Shown: positions 1-10,124 of the stretch, in pieces
Position numbering within the stretch: the stretch's first letter is position 1
Layout of the letters: each line of letters opens with the position of its first letter
DNA from: Myxococcales bacterium
GTDB lineage: Bacteria; Myxococcota_A; Polyangia; Polyangiales; Polyangiaceae
Length of the DNA: 64,000 nt
NCBI GenBank assembly: GCA_016712525.1
Contig: JADJQX010000008.1
Span: forward strand, 62,001-126,000
Direction: 5' to 3'
Notes under the pieces: generated by a model
Told to the model about the DNA's origin: nothing
What the model saw: only the letters and a program-made list of their open reading frames with translations
The model's database searches: none
Position numbers and translations under genes: made by a program

Positions 1-878
1 GCGATGAAACACTCGAGGGTGTCGGCGTCGCCCGTGACGACGGCCATTTGAGGGATGTTGCCCTCGGCCTTGTTCTTCGGGAGGCGAACGTGCCCGAGGT
101 TCTGCGTCATGCAGTTCGCCGTGAGCGGGATGACCTTCCGCCACCGGCCCGTCTGGACGACGATGTTGAAGGGGGTCGTGTTCGGGTAGCCGGGCGGGAT
201 GTTCAGCGTGAAGCTCCCGTCGAGCCCGGACTGCACGCGGTTGTCGGGCACACCTCCACCAGAGCCACCCGTGAGGATCGTGGAGCACGAGTCCTGCGCG
301 ACGCCCTCGGGCAGCGCCGAGAGCGGCCCCTCCTGGAGGAACACGTACACGTTCGGGAGCGGCAGGTTATCGCCCGGATCGTAGATTTGCCCCTTGATGA
401 CCGTGTTGCACGTCGACGCGGCGGCGAGCGTCACGCCACCGTCCGTAACCGAAAAGCCCGAGCCCGCGTCGAGCCCCGTGGCCGTGTCGACGTAGTTCGA
501 GCACGACGGGTCGCACGGATCGGCGCACGACGTAGACCCTCCGAGCGCGAGCGGCCCGACGCTCGCGAACACGTGGCCGGCCGACGCGGTCGAGCGTGGC
601 CCCATGTCGCAGCCCCCCCACACACCGTTCGTGCACGCGCGACGCCCCGTTTGGCAGACGAGACCTCCGGCCTTCGTCGGCACCTTCTGCGCACACTCGA
701 CGGTCTGGCCTTCGCTCGCGCAGGCGCACCCTTGCTGAGGCGCGCGGCAGGTGGTCGGGGTGACGCCCGGTGTGCCTATGGCGTTGGGCGTCGTGTTGTT
801 GCTCGAGCACGCCGCGAGGAGCGCCGTGACGAGACTGCCCGTAGTGAGGAGCGCGATGGCTTTTCGGGAGAGCACCAC
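1..878 (-). CDS. Secreted lipoprotein of unknown function, 3' end beyond the window
   Basis: I translated this frame directly because it runs off the left edge; it is open for 292 codons. It begins GTG-GTG at 878/875 and has a short basic N-terminus, a hydrophobic stretch and a lipobox ending LLAAC, with Cys near residue 23, so it is an exported lipoprotein. The first 120 mature residues are Cys-rich (CACASEGQTVEC, then CADPCDPSC). They are followed by a region with the look of a carboxypeptidase-regulatory/transthyretin-like beta domain: GQIYDPGDNLPLPNVYV near residue 150 and DGSFTLNIPPGYP near residue 210. No upstream in-frame ATG exists before a stop, which supports the GTG start. It is transcribed in the same direction as the fibro-slime gene upstream at 990-2930. 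Function is unknown; the beta domain suggests adhesion or scaffolding at the cell surface. Confidence 0.75.
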   Translation of the reverse strand, partial: MVLSRKAIALLTTGSLVTALLAACSSNNTTPNAIGTPGVTPTTCRAPQQGCACASEGQTVECAQKVPTKAGGLVCQTGRRACTNGVWGGCDMGPRSTASAGHVFASVGPLALGGSTSCADPCDPSCSNYVDTATGLDAGSGFSVTDGGVTLAAASTCNTVIKGQIYDPGDNLPLPNVYVFLQEGPLSALPEGVAQDSCSTILTGGSGGGVPDNRVQSGLDGSFTLNIPPGYPNTTPFNIVVQTGRWRKVIPLTANCMTQNLGHVRLPKNKAEGNIPQMAVVTGDADTLECFI

Positions 879-989
879 GCCGACATCATGGCACGGTCTT
901 TTGGCCGCGGCACCGATTTCGCTGAAAATGGTGCGAGGCTGTATGGACGAAAGTTGACCTTTTTGCGTACTCGGTCGACGTGCGCCACC

Positions 990-2930
990 TCACTCGTTGG
1001 CGACGCAGTCGTAGAGCTGACGCCACTGGTCGAGCCTCGGCGAGCCGCCCGCGCCCACGTTGTAGGTCATGTAGACACGGAGCCAGCGCTTCGACGTGGT
1101 GAGCCCCTCGTCGCGGAGGCGGAGCGACACGGGCACGGGGTTGAGGGCGCCGTCGACCTCGTTCACCCATGCCGGGGTGGCCGACACGGGGCTGTTCGTC
1201 GGCGTCGCCGAGCCGGCGTTCACGCTCACCGGGGCAGGATCGGGGTTCGCCGGGAGCGCGGCCTGGGTGTCGGCCGTAGCCGCTCGGAACGCGATCGAGC
1301 TCGCCGCGGGCACCGATGCGCGCCACTGGAAGAGCTGCCACTTCGGGGTGAAGCCCTGAGCGCACGTGGCCTGGAAATCGCGGACGAAGGTCTGCGACGT
1401 GGGGAGCGTGCACACCGAGCGTGCGCGATCGAACCCCTGGAGCGTGAGCGTGTAGTTGCTGCCCGTCGTGTTGCGCTCGGCCTGGAACACCGCGATCTCG
1501 TAGGTGGTCCCGACGACGAGCCCGATCGACGCGGCCACGGCAGGGCTGAGCGTGACGGTGCCCGCTGCCGCGGGGTGGACGCCGCCGATGTCGACGACGA
1601 GACGGCCATTGATGAACACGAAGACGTCGTCGTCGCCGTTGAAATCGAGCTTCTCGCCCCCCGCGAACGTGAAGGGCACACGCACCTCGCTCGTGAAGTG
1701 GAAGTTCTTCCCGGTCGCCGCGTAGTTGCCGTACCCAAGCCCGTTGATGGGGAAGAAGTTGTTCGACGAGAACCGGTACTCGCCACCCGGCTGACGGGTG
1801 AGCGTGAGGGTGTCGAGGATGCGAATGTTGTTGCCCGTCGGGCGGTACCAGTCGTCGAACGTCGTGGCGCTCGTCACGGTGCCCTGGCTCGAGGCGAACA
1901 CGGGGAAACCATCGGCGGCGAGCGTCGAGGCCACGATGCCGGGCTTCACGCCGAAGCCGCTCGTGGGCTGCACGTCGGGGTGCGTGCCCTTGAGGTCACG
2001 GTAGATGACGGGGACGGTCACGCTCGGCGCGAGGCCCGACGACACCGTGTTGCACGTCGCGCCGGCCTCGACCGTGCACGTGGCCGAGCAGCCGTCGCCG
2101 CTCACCGAGTTGCCGTCGTCGCACGCCTCGCTCGGGAACTTGATGCCGTCACCGCACACGGCGACGCACGCACCTCCTCCCTTCGGGCAGCTCACCTCTT
2201 TTTGGCAGGTCGGAGAGCAGCCGTCGAACGGCACGAGGTTCCCGTCGTCGCAGCGCTCGGCGCCCTCGATGGTTCCGTTTCCGCACGTGGCCGGAATGCA
2301 GGGCGAGCCCGGCGTCGGGCACTGGAACCCGACCTCGAGGAGGCACGTGGCGCCGCAGCCGTCGCCGGCCGTCGTGTTGCCGTCGTCGCACTCCTCTCCG
2401 CCTTGGAGCGCTCCGTCGCCGCACACAGCGACGCCCGTGGACACGAGCCCGCCACCCGAGAGGCCGAACCCCGGCCCCGCGTCGACGCCCGTGGGCGTGT
2501 CGACCATGACCTGGCAGCTCGGATCGCAGAGGTTCAGGCCTCCGTCGATCGTCGCGCAGCCGACCGGGGTGCCGAGCGCGCTGAACCTTAGCCCCGAGCC
2601 CGGGCCGAGCACCGGTCGCGATTTGACGGACACCGTGCCCGACGGGCGACACGCGCCGAAGACGCCGCCCTCGCACGTGAGCTTGCCCTCGGCGCAGTAG
2701 ATGAAATTCTCTTCGCCCTTGATCTCGTACCCGCACGCCGCCTCGGCTCCCGCCGCGCAAGGGCAGCCCGCCGCCGGCGTGGCGCACGACGTCCCCGCGC
2801 CGGGTCCGCCGCCGCTTGCCCCCCCCGACGAAGGCGACGAGCCCCCCTGTCCGCATGCGACGGCGAGGGCGACGATTCCCGCGACCGAAAAGAAGACCCC
2901 TAGCGGTCGCGCGGCTTGGAAAAATGTCAT
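990..2930 (-). CDS. DUF4215 / fibro-slime domain surface lipoprotein
   Basis: A 646-residue exported protein with three recognisable parts. Residues 1-26 form a lipoprotein signal peptide ending LAVAC. Residues about 165-285 carry three Cys-rich DUF4215 repeats, each with a CGDG/CGNG...CDDGN...DGC...C pattern. Residues about 300-500 match the fibro-slime domain, a PA14-related beta fold, with the hallmark NGDDDVFVFINGRLVVDIGG near residue 430. Fibro-slime domains are known from Dictyostelium and myxobacterial extracellular matrix proteins, so a role in matrix or adhesion is likely. An in-frame ATG 27 bases upstream (2957) would add nine residues; 2930 was preferred because it gives a normal-length signal peptide, and neither start has a good ribosome site. 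It is divergent from the lipoprotein gene at 2995. Confidence 0.85.
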   Translation of the reverse strand: MTFFQAARPLGVFFSVAGIVALAVACGQGGSSPSSGGASGGGPGAGTSCATPAAGCPCAAGAEAACGYEIKGEENFIYCAEGKLTCEGGVFGACRPSGTVSVKSRPVLGPGSGLRFSALGTPVGCATIDGGLNLCDPSCQVMVDTPTGVDAGPGFGLSGGGLVSTGVAVCGDGALQGGEECDDGNTTAGDGCGATCLLEVGFQCPTPGSPCIPATCGNGTIEGAERCDDGNLVPFDGCSPTCQKEVSCPKGGGACVAVCGDGIKFPSEACDDGNSVSGDGCSATCTVEAGATCNTVSSGLAPSVTVPVIYRDLKGTHPDVQPTSGFGVKPGIVASTLAADGFPVFASSQGTVTSATTFDDWYRPTGNNIRILDTLTLTRQPGGEYRFSSNNFFPINGLGYGNYAATGKNFHFTSEVRVPFTFAGGEKLDFNGDDDVFVFINGRLVVDIGGVHPAAAGTVTLSPAVAASIGLVVGTTYEIAVFQAERNTTGSNYTLTLQGFDRARSVCTLPTSQTFVRDFQATCAQGFTPKWQLFQWRASVPAASSIAFRAATADTQAALPANPDPAPVSVNAGSATPTNSPVSATPAWVNEVDGALNPVPVSLRLRDEGLTTSKRWLRVYMTYNVGAGGSPRLDQWRQLYDCVANE

Positions 2931-2994
2931 GCTACCGTTGAGTGAAGCACGCCGCATACCGGCACGCCATCACGCGGAAACCACGAGGGATTTC

Positions 2995-3651
2995 ATGGCC
3001 CACGACTGCGCAAGAAGGTCAACGTCCGGCAAAAAGGTGCGACTCGTCGCCCTCTTGCTTGCGGGCGCCGGGTGGGTCGCCGCGTGCTCGAGCCCGGGCA
3101 CGGCGACGCCAATTTCGTCGACGGGTCAGCCACCTCCCACACCGGGGACAGGGTCCACGACGCCCACCCCCACCGACGCGAGCACCGACAGCAGCGTAGA
3201 CGCCGCCGACGCGGCCGATGGGGCCCCTCCGTGCCTCGGCGACCGGCCTGCGCAGACCGCGGAGACGCCCTGCCCGCCCGGCGCGTGCGAGGCGAGCTGC
3301 CAGCGCGTGCGGCCTCGGTACAAGGGCCAGGTCGCCGACGCCGTCGCCGCGTGCCTCGCGAACGAGCGCGCGTGCAACGCGGACACGAACGTCGTTTTGT
3401 GCGTGGACCGCGCGTTCGCGCGCGCGTGCCCGACCGCCGAGGCGAAGACCCTGTGCGCCCAGCTCGTGCCTGCGTGCGATCCGAACGCCGGAGGAGTGGG
3501 CAGCATCATCGACCTCGAGGGGTGCGAGTCGCTCTTCCGCGGCCTCTCCGCCGCAGGGCGAGACGAGCTCGGGACCTGCATCCGCGCGAAAATCACGGCC
3601 GGGACGTGCGCACGCGAAGTGGGCGCCTGCGCCGACGCGATCCGACGCTGA
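2995..3651 (+). CDS. Cys-rich lipoprotein of unknown function
   Basis: A 218-residue protein starting at ATG 2995, preceded by GAGGGA six bases upstream. The signal peptide ends GWVAAC at about residue 24, so it should be lipid-anchored. A Thr/Pro/Asp-rich linker (residues 25-70) follows, typical of myxobacterial lipoproteins. The rest is a compact domain with about ten Cys, including CPPGACEASCQRV, and many Ala and Arg; spacing suggests disulphides. I recognise no family. It is divergent from the fibro-slime gene and convergent with the SUMF1 gene ending at 3711. The frame is open farther upstream, but that part lies over the neighbouring gene's signal peptide and is not credible coding sequence. 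Confidence 0.75.
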   Translation: MAHDCARRSTSGKKVRLVALLLAGAGWVAACSSPGTATPISSTGQPPPTPGTGSTTPTPTDASTDSSVDAADAADGAPPCLGDRPAQTAETPCPPGACEASCQRVRPRYKGQVADAVAACLANERACNADTNVVLCVDRAFARACPTAEAKTLCAQLVPACDPNAGGVGSIIDLEGCESLFRGLSAAGRDELGTCIRAKITAGTCAREVGACADAIRR

Positions 3652-3710
3652 GCGGCCGACGCGAGGGCATCGAGGAGGAGTGAGGCGCCCGAGGTGCGGC
3701 GAAGAGGGGG

Positions 3711-4607
3711 CTACGGCGTCGCGTCTTTGGCGCAGCGGAAGCCGACGTTGGGCCCCGCTTCGATGACCGAGCCCCAGTCCCGTGTGCTCGCGCGCGCGCG
3801 GCTCGGGGAGGTCTGGAAACCGCCGCCGCGGAGCGTGTGGCTCGCTCCGGAGCGAGGGGCCAGGTCGCCGAGGTGCTCGGAGTACCAGTCTTGGGTCCAC
3901 TCCTCGACGTTCCCGGACAGATCGAGCACCCCGTAGACGCTCGCGTTCGCGGGCACGCTCCGCACACGCCAGGGCCGCGCGAAGCAGCCGCGCCCGGAGT
4001 TGTCTCGAATGAGCGTGTTCGCGAGCTTGCAGTCCGGTAGGCGATTTCCCCACGGGTACACGTAGCCGGAGGGCCCCCGCGCCGAGAGCTCCCACTCCAC
4101 CTCCGACGGGAGCCGCTTGCCCACGGAGCGGCAGTACGCTTCGGCGTCCTCCCAACGAACGCACGAGACGGGGAGCTCTCCGTCTTGGGCGTCGTACGTG
4201 CATTGTGCGCTCGTCACACGAGGCCGCTCGCAATGTTTGCTCGCGACACATGCGCGGTACGCCGCGACGGAGACCTCGGTCTTGTCGATCCAGAAGGGCC
4301 CCGAGGTCGTCGTGCGTTGGGGTTTCTCGTTGGGTGGCGCTTTGCCGAACGCCGTCCCCATCACGAAGCGCCCGCCGGGGACGCGGACCATCCCGTCCTT
4401 CTCGGGCACCTTGATGCGAACGACACCGTGCGCCTTGGGCTTCGCCGGGCCGCTCGCAGGGTCGTGCTCGGGCTCCTCCGCGTCGGCCGAGGGTGGCTCG
4501 GACGGCGGCTCGACGAGGGCCCCACGCGCGGACGGCAGGGCGAACGTGGCGGCCATGAGACCGACCGACGACGCGACCACGAGGGCTGTGCGACCAAACC
4601 GATGCAT
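3711..4607 (-). CDS. Exported SUMF1 (FGE-sulfatase fold) protein
   Basis: A 298-residue protein with an N-terminal signal sequence (MHRFGRTALVVASSVGLMAA...) and a SUMF1 / formylglycine-generating-enzyme fold from about residue 75 to the end. Typical motifs are VPGGRFVMGT, PFWIDKTEVSVAAY, CVRWEDAEAYCRSVGKRLPS, SGNVEEWTQDWY, LRGGGFQ and a terminal GFRCA. The two copper-binding Cys of true FGE after the RGG motif are absent, so sulfatase activation is unlikely; many myxobacterial SUMF1 proteins are ligand-binding or structural. The start at 4607 lies one base after the TAG stop of the gene upstream (4609-5079), so it is the last gene of a tightly packed three-gene operon starting at 5651. A start at 4646 would destroy the signal peptide. 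Confidence 0.85.
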   Translation of the reverse strand: MHRFGRTALVVASSVGLMAATFALPSARGALVEPPSEPPSADAEEPEHDPASGPAKPKAHGVVRIKVPEKDGMVRVPGGRFVMGTAFGKAPPNEKPQRTTTSGPFWIDKTEVSVAAYRACVASKHCERPRVTSAQCTYDAQDGELPVSCVRWEDAEAYCRSVGKRLPSEVEWELSARGPSGYVYPWGNRLPDCKLANTLIRDNSGRGCFARPWRVRSVPANASVYGVLDLSGNVEEWTQDWYSEHLGDLAPRSGASHTLRGGGFQTSPSRARASTRDWGSVIEAGPNVGFRCAKDATP

Positions 4608-4608
4608 T

Positions 4609-5079
4609 CTACATCTTCGGGCTCGACGGGAGGGGCTCGAGCCCACGCGGACGCGGCCCGGGATCGGGCGGCGGGCGAACCGGAGGTGGAGAGGCCTTGA
4701 TCGAGGGCTTCACGTACGCGGCCGCCGCGGGCGCACGAGGCCCCGCGAACTTCACGCACACCCCCGCCGCGTGCGCGCGGCTGTAGCCGAGGTCGATCGT
4801 GGTCTTGGTGATGGCGTCGCAGCCGAGCTCGGCGCCCCGGTCGGCCAAGGCCTGCGCCACGTCCTCCGGGTTCGCCATGGAGCCTGCCCCGAACGCTTGC
4901 ACGAGCCCGAGCTCCTCGACCGGACGCCCGACGTCTTGGCCCTCGAGGTAGAGCTCGACGCGACCCTCCGCGGATGGGCTTTGGGGACGCTTCAACATGG
5001 CCGAATGCGCCTCGACCGAGCCGCACCCGGAGAGGAGCAGGAGGGCCACGACGGACGCCGGGCGGAGCAGGGACGTCAT
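4609..5079 (-). CDS. Small lipoprotein, middle gene of the 5651-3711 operon
   Basis: A 156-residue protein whose ATG overlaps the TGA of the upstream gene (ATGA at 5079-5076), a clear translational-coupling arrangement that fixes the start. The N-terminus MTSLLRPASVVALLLLSGC is a lipoprotein signal with Cys19. The mature part has a globular region with CDAITKTTIDLGYSRAHAAG and CVKFAG, then a Pro-rich tail (about residues 125-156). The upstream gene's product has the same layout of lipobox, short globular domain and Pro-rich end, so the two may be distant relatives or partners. No enzymatic motif was recognised. Confidence 0.75.
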   Translation of the reverse strand: MTSLLRPASVVALLLLSGCGSVEAHSAMLKRPQSPSAEGRVELYLEGQDVGRPVEELGLVQAFGAGSMANPEDVAQALADRGAELGCDAITKTTIDLGYSRAHAAGVCVKFAGPRAPAAAAYVKPSIKASPPPVRPPPDPGPRPRGLEPLPSSPKM

Positions 5080-5651
5080 AGCTGCTTCTCCGACGTGTCG
5101 GCCGGGGGCGGAGGTTCGGCCGGAGGAGGAGCGGGCGGCTCGGCCTTCGGGGGCGCGGCGGGGGCGGGCACCACCTGCGGGGCGGCGGGCGCCTCGACCC
5201 GGTCCGTGTAGGCGTGCCCGAGCATGCTCACCACGACGATCTCGTCGTTCGTCGTGTACATGCGCTGCCCCGCGCACTGCACTCGCGTCCCGCAGGGGTA
5301 GTAGTACGTCTCGAGGTGGGTCCGAGTCACGAGCTCGAACCGGGCGCGCACCGTGTCAATTTTTGCAATGTTTCCGCCAATTTGCGCGACCTTCTGCACG
5401 AACACGGGGAGCAGCGTGCCCACGGTCGATTCGCTCTGCGAAGCCGACACCTCCACGACGCCGAGGTCGACCGCTCCCGGCGGGACGGCGTTGGTGGCGT
5501 AGATGGAGACGGGCCCCGAGTACGAGGGCTGCCTCGGCCCCGTGGCGACGGCGCTCCCCCGCACGGTGGAGCAGCCTTCGAGGAGCGCGAGCGCGGCCGC
5601 ACCGACGACGGGCGCGAACCGAGCGAGCGCGAGCGATCTACGTTCTTGCAT
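5076..5651 (-). CDS. Lipoprotein with Pro/Ala-rich C-terminus, first gene of operon
   Basis: A 191-residue lipoprotein starting at ATG 5651, preceded by an AGGGGG ribosome site seven bases away; longer starts lack this and spoil the signal. The signal peptide ends ALALLEGC at about residue 27. A compact domain follows (about residues 40-140) with VSIYATNAVPPGAVDLGVVE and YYYPCGTRVQCAGQRMY. The end is a roughly 45-residue Pro/Ala/Glu tail that could span periplasm or peptidoglycan. It leads the operon 5651-5076, 5079-4609, 4607-3711, so three exported proteins are made together. No family was assigned with confidence. Confidence 0.75.
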   Translation of the reverse strand: MQERRSLALARFAPVVGAAALALLEGCSTVRGSAVATGPRQPSYSGPVSIYATNAVPPGAVDLGVVEVSASQSESTVGTLLPVFVQKVAQIGGNIAKIDTVRARFELVTRTHLETYYYPCGTRVQCAGQRMYTTNDEIVVVSMLGHAYTDRVEAPAAPQVVPAPAAPPKAEPPAPPPAEPPPPADTSEKQL

Positions 5652-5754
5652 GACGGGCCCCCTCATCTTGGGCCCTCGCGCCCTCGCCAGCAAGGGCCTC
5701 GGACGCGCCGAACCCCGCGAAAAGCCTGCGCGAGAGCCCTTCCGCAGCGGTCCG

Positions 5755-7065
5755 TCAGAGCAGGTTGGCCGCGAGCTCCGCGAGCTCGCTGCGCTCACCC
5801 TTCGAGAGGACGATGTGGCCCGCGACCTTCTCGCCCTTGAACTTGTCGGCCGCGATCGTGAGCCCGTTCGACGCGCTGTCGACGTAGGGGTTGTCGATCT
5901 GGCCCGGGTCCCCGGTGAGGACGATCTTCGTGCCGTCGCCCGAGCGCGTGATGATCGTCTTCACCTCGTGAGGCGTGAGGTTCTGGGCCTCGTCGACGAT
6001 GATGAACTGCTGCGGGAGCGAGCGACCGCGGATGTAGGTGAGCGGCTCGACCTGGAGCTGACCGCTCTCGAGCATCTCCGCGTAGGCCCGCGAGCCCTTC
6101 TTCTGCCCGTGGGAGAAGAGAAACTCGAGGTTGTCGAAGATGGGCTGCATCCAGGGGTTCAGCTTCTCGTCGACGTCGCCGGGGAGGAAGCCGATGTCGC
6201 GGCCGAGGGGCATGACGGGGCGAGACACGAGGATGCGCGTGTAGATGCCGTCCTCGATGGTGCGCTTCAGGCCCGCCGCGATGGCGAGCAGCGTCTTCCC
6301 GGTGCCGGCCTTGCCGACGAGCGTGACGAGGCGAATGGACTCGTCGAGCAAGAGATCGAGCGCGAGGCTCTGCTCTTTGTTTCGAGGGCGCACGCCCATG
6401 ACCCCCTCGCGCGGGACGCGGAGGGCGATGACGCCGCCCTTTTGGGCGTCGTAGCGGCCGATCGCCGTGTGCGACGCGTTCTCGGCGTCCCGGAGGAGGA
6501 TGCACGAGTTCGGGAGGAGGGACTCGCGGGAGGCGAGCTCGAGGAAACCTTCCTGGAAGAACGCGTCGACGTGGCCCGAAGGCACCGTGAGCTCCTGCAC
6601 GCCCGTGTCGAGCTTCTCGGCCTCGACGCGCTGGTTCTCGTACGTCTCGCTCACCATCCCGAGCGCGTCGGCGCGGATGCGGAGGTTCGTGTCCATGGTC
6701 ACGAACACGGTGGGCCGCCCCTGGTCCTCTTCGCGGACGTCGAACGCGGTCTGCAAGATCGCCGCGTCCATCGCGTCCGTGTCGATCGCCGAGGCGAGGC
6801 TCGGGCGCTTCTGGGGCACCGCCACGCGGAGCGAGCCGCCGCTCTTCAGGGTGACGCCCTTCGACAGCGAGCCTTGCTCACGGAGCCCGTCGAGGATGCG
6901 CGCGATTTGGCGCGCGTTCCTGCCGCGCTCGGAGCCCTCGCGCTTGAACTGATCGAGCTCCTCGATCGCGTAGATCGGAATGATGACGTTGTTGTCCTCG
7001 AACCGGAAGACCGACTGCGGGTCGTGGAGGAGGATGTTCGTGTCGAGGACGTAGTTCTTCTTCAT
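5755..7065 (-). CDS. PhoH-family ATPase with N-terminal PIN domain
   Basis: A 436-residue cytoplasmic protein. Residues 1-150 form a PIN (nuclease-fold) domain beginning MKKNYVLDTNILLHDP, with acidic residues at DTN, EELDQFK and later VTMDTNLR. Residues about 220-436 form a PhoH P-loop ATPase with Walker A GKAGTGKT, RPVMPLGRDIGFLPGD, Walker B FIIVDEAQNLTP and the LTGDPGQIDNPY motif. PIN-PhoH (YlaK/PhoH2-type) proteins are RNA-acting helicase/ribonucleases. The conserved MKK start at 7065 is preferred over a TTG 18 bases upstream. It is divergent from kynA, the two sharing a 323-bp intergenic region. Confidence 0.95.
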   Translation of the reverse strand: MKKNYVLDTNILLHDPQSVFRFEDNNVIIPIYAIEELDQFKREGSERGRNARQIARILDGLREQGSLSKGVTLKSGGSLRVAVPQKRPSLASAIDTDAMDAAILQTAFDVREEDQGRPTVFVTMDTNLRIRADALGMVSETYENQRVEAEKLDTGVQELTVPSGHVDAFFQEGFLELASRESLLPNSCILLRDAENASHTAIGRYDAQKGGVIALRVPREGVMGVRPRNKEQSLALDLLLDESIRLVTLVGKAGTGKTLLAIAAGLKRTIEDGIYTRILVSRPVMPLGRDIGFLPGDVDEKLNPWMQPIFDNLEFLFSHGQKKGSRAYAEMLESGQLQVEPLTYIRGRSLPQQFIIVDEAQNLTPHEVKTIITRSGDGTKIVLTGDPGQIDNPYVDSASNGLTIAADKFKGEKVAGHIVLSKGERSELAELAANLL

Positions 7066-7388
7066 GGGGGTTTCGAGGCGCAAGGTACCGAGCCTAAATC
7101 AGCGAGAGCGAAGCTCGACCAAAATCGGTGAGCCCAGGCTCGCTCGCGTGGCGTCGTGCCGCCACGCGTGACGAGCTCGACGAGTCGAGCATACGTAAGC
7201 CGAACCGGCGCGAGAACCCGGAAAGTGGCCCCCGAACGAGCACCGTGCGCGCCTCACGCACGCGCAGCGCACGTTCTTCGGTCGACTTATCCTTGCTCAC
7301 TCGGCACGCCGGAGCGCGCCCACATGTGCCTCGTGGGCCTACGAAACGGCCTTTTCCGGGGGGCGCGGCTCGTGCGAGGGTGCGCGCC
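7066..7388. other. Divergent intergenic region between the PhoH gene and kynA
   Basis: This 323-bp stretch has no convincing gene. It must hold the promoters for both flanking genes. I see one short perfect-arm inverted repeat (GTGGCG...CGCCAC, about 7147-7164) and no canonical sigma-70 or sigma-54 boxes. Base composition is slightly less GC-rich than the genes. Confidence 0.5.
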
Positions 7389-8507
7389 ATGAGCCGTGAG
7401 CCGACCACCTACTGGGACTACATCAAAGTCGAGGAGCTCCTCTCGCTCCAGACGGGCGTCGCACCGAGCGAGGCCGAGCTCACGAACGACGAGGTGCTCT
7501 TCGTCGTGGTCCACCAGATCGACGAGCTCTGGATGAAGCTCGCGCTACGCGAGCTCGTCACGGTGCGTGATCTCTTCGCGCGCCCCAAGGTGCCCGAGCA
7601 GTCGCTGTCGACGGCCGTGCGCGGCATCCGGCGCATGGACCTCCTCTTCCGCAAAATGGCCGATCACTTCGCGCTGATGGAGACCATGACCACACGCGAC
7701 TACCTCGGCTTCCGCGACAAGCTCTCGCCGGCGAGCGGCTTCCAGTCGGCGCAGCTCCGCGAGATCGAGCTCCTCCTCGGTCTCGGCGACGCCGAGCGCA
7801 TCCCGCTCGGTTCGGAGAAGTCGTACATGCAGGCGCTGCTCGGGCCGAAGGGCGCCCCCTCTCCTGCCTCGAAGCGCGTCGAGGCGCGCCTCTCGGACCT
7901 GCCGACGCTCCGCGACGCCGTGCACGCGTGGCTCTGCCGCACGCCCATCCAAGGCAGCACCCCCGACGACCCGCACGACGCCGAGAACGTGCGCGCCTTC
8001 GTCGAGTCGTATTTGCTCTCCCACGCGCGGGCGACCGAGACCGCCAAGGCCCTCGCCAAGACGACCGCCCTCACCCCCGACGACGAGGCGCGCCTCGACG
8101 CGCGCTACGAGCGAGAGAAGGCCGACACCCGCGCCTACCTCTTCGCGGAGGACGTGACCCGCGAGGAAGAACGCCCCCGCGCGACGAGGCTCCGGGCGGC
8201 CCTCGTCTTCATCGAGAGCTACCGCGAGCTCCCCCTGCTCGCGTGGCCGCGCGAGGTGGTCGACGCGCTCGTCGCGTTCGAACAAGGCTTCGTCGTGTTC
8301 CGTCAACGGCACGCGCGGATGGTCGAGCGCATGATCGGGAGGCGCACGGGCACGGGCGGCTCTGCGGGCGTCGACTACCTCGACCAGACGGCACTCAAGT
8401 ACCGGATCTTTCGAGACATTTGGGCTGTCCGAACGATCCTCGTCCGCGAGGGCGAGCTGCCTCCGCTGGAGCGCCCGGGGTACTACGGCTTCGCGGGCGA
8501 TAGCTGA
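7389..8507 (+). CDS. kynA: Tryptophan 2,3-dioxygenase
   Basis: A 372-residue enzyme that opens the indole ring of L-tryptophan with O2 to N-formylkynurenine, the first step of the kynurenine pathway, using a b-type haem. Family motifs are clear: YWDYIKVEELLSLQ at the N-terminus; VVVHQIDELWMKL with the active-site His near residue 42; SPASGFQSAQLREIE; the haem-ligand region RHARMVERMIG; and GTGGSAGVDYL, the substrate loop. The ATG at 7389 matches the usual family start; the frame is open upstream but does not look coding. No other kynurenine-pathway gene is nearby; the next gene is serine dehydratase, so the neighbourhood is amino-acid breakdown in general. Confidence 0.95.
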   Translation: MSREPTTYWDYIKVEELLSLQTGVAPSEAELTNDEVLFVVVHQIDELWMKLALRELVTVRDLFARPKVPEQSLSTAVRGIRRMDLLFRKMADHFALMETMTTRDYLGFRDKLSPASGFQSAQLREIELLLGLGDAERIPLGSEKSYMQALLGPKGAPSPASKRVEARLSDLPTLRDAVHAWLCRTPIQGSTPDDPHDAENVRAFVESYLLSHARATETAKALAKTTALTPDDEARLDARYEREKADTRAYLFAEDVTREEERPRATRLRAALVFIESYRELPLLAWPREVVDALVAFEQGFVVFRQRHARMVERMIGRRTGTGGSAGVDYLDQTALKYRIFRDIWAVRTILVREGELPPLERPGYYGFAGDS

Positions 8508-8609
8508 CGTCGGCGGGGCGGGTCCCCCTCGTCGGCTGAGCTGCGGCATCGACGTCGCGAGGCACGAAGGGGCTTGTGGGCCCGGTGCGCGGAGACGATC
8601 ATCCGAGCC

Positions 8610-9998
<1,389 letters not shown>

Positions 9999-10059
9999 GG
10001 GGGACCTCCCGTCCTTCGGGCCGAGGAGCGCCCGATCACAAAAAGGCACCGAGAGCCAT

Positions 10060-10087
10060 TTGACACTCAGTGCCACAATGCTATCCC
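10060..10087 (+). promoter_or_regulatory. Candidate sigma-70 promoter of the PLP-enzyme/tetR operon
   Basis: A perfect -35 box TTGACA lies at 10060-10065 and a weak -10 TATCCC at 10082-10087, with 16-bp spacing. It ends 37 bases before the start codon at 10125, which has its own strong GGAGG site. The match is by eye; the -10 is poor, so activity may need an activator or be low. Confidence 0.45.
10061..10075. promoter_or_regulatory. Candidate TetR-type operator overlapping the -35 box
   Basis: The 15-bp sequence TGACACTCAGTGCCA is a near-perfect palindrome (TG-n-CACT-n-AGTG-n-CA, six of seven pairs). It overlaps the -35 box of the operon that ends in a TetR repressor gene. Size, symmetry and position are those of a TetR-family autoregulatory operator; binding is inferred. 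Confidence 0.45.
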
Positions 10088-10124
10088 GAGCGCGTGGGGC
10101 GATGGGCCCTGCACGGAGGACCGC

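Noticed and set aside
886..905. TGGCACGGTCTTTTGG as a sigma-54 promoter
   Set aside because: The -12 element lacks GC at the right spacing and it points away from any start codon.
48..2591. 847-codon open frame on the plus strand
   Set aside because: Antisense to two lipoprotein genes with clear signal peptides and domains; its own protein is Arg-rich, without domains, and a result of high GC.
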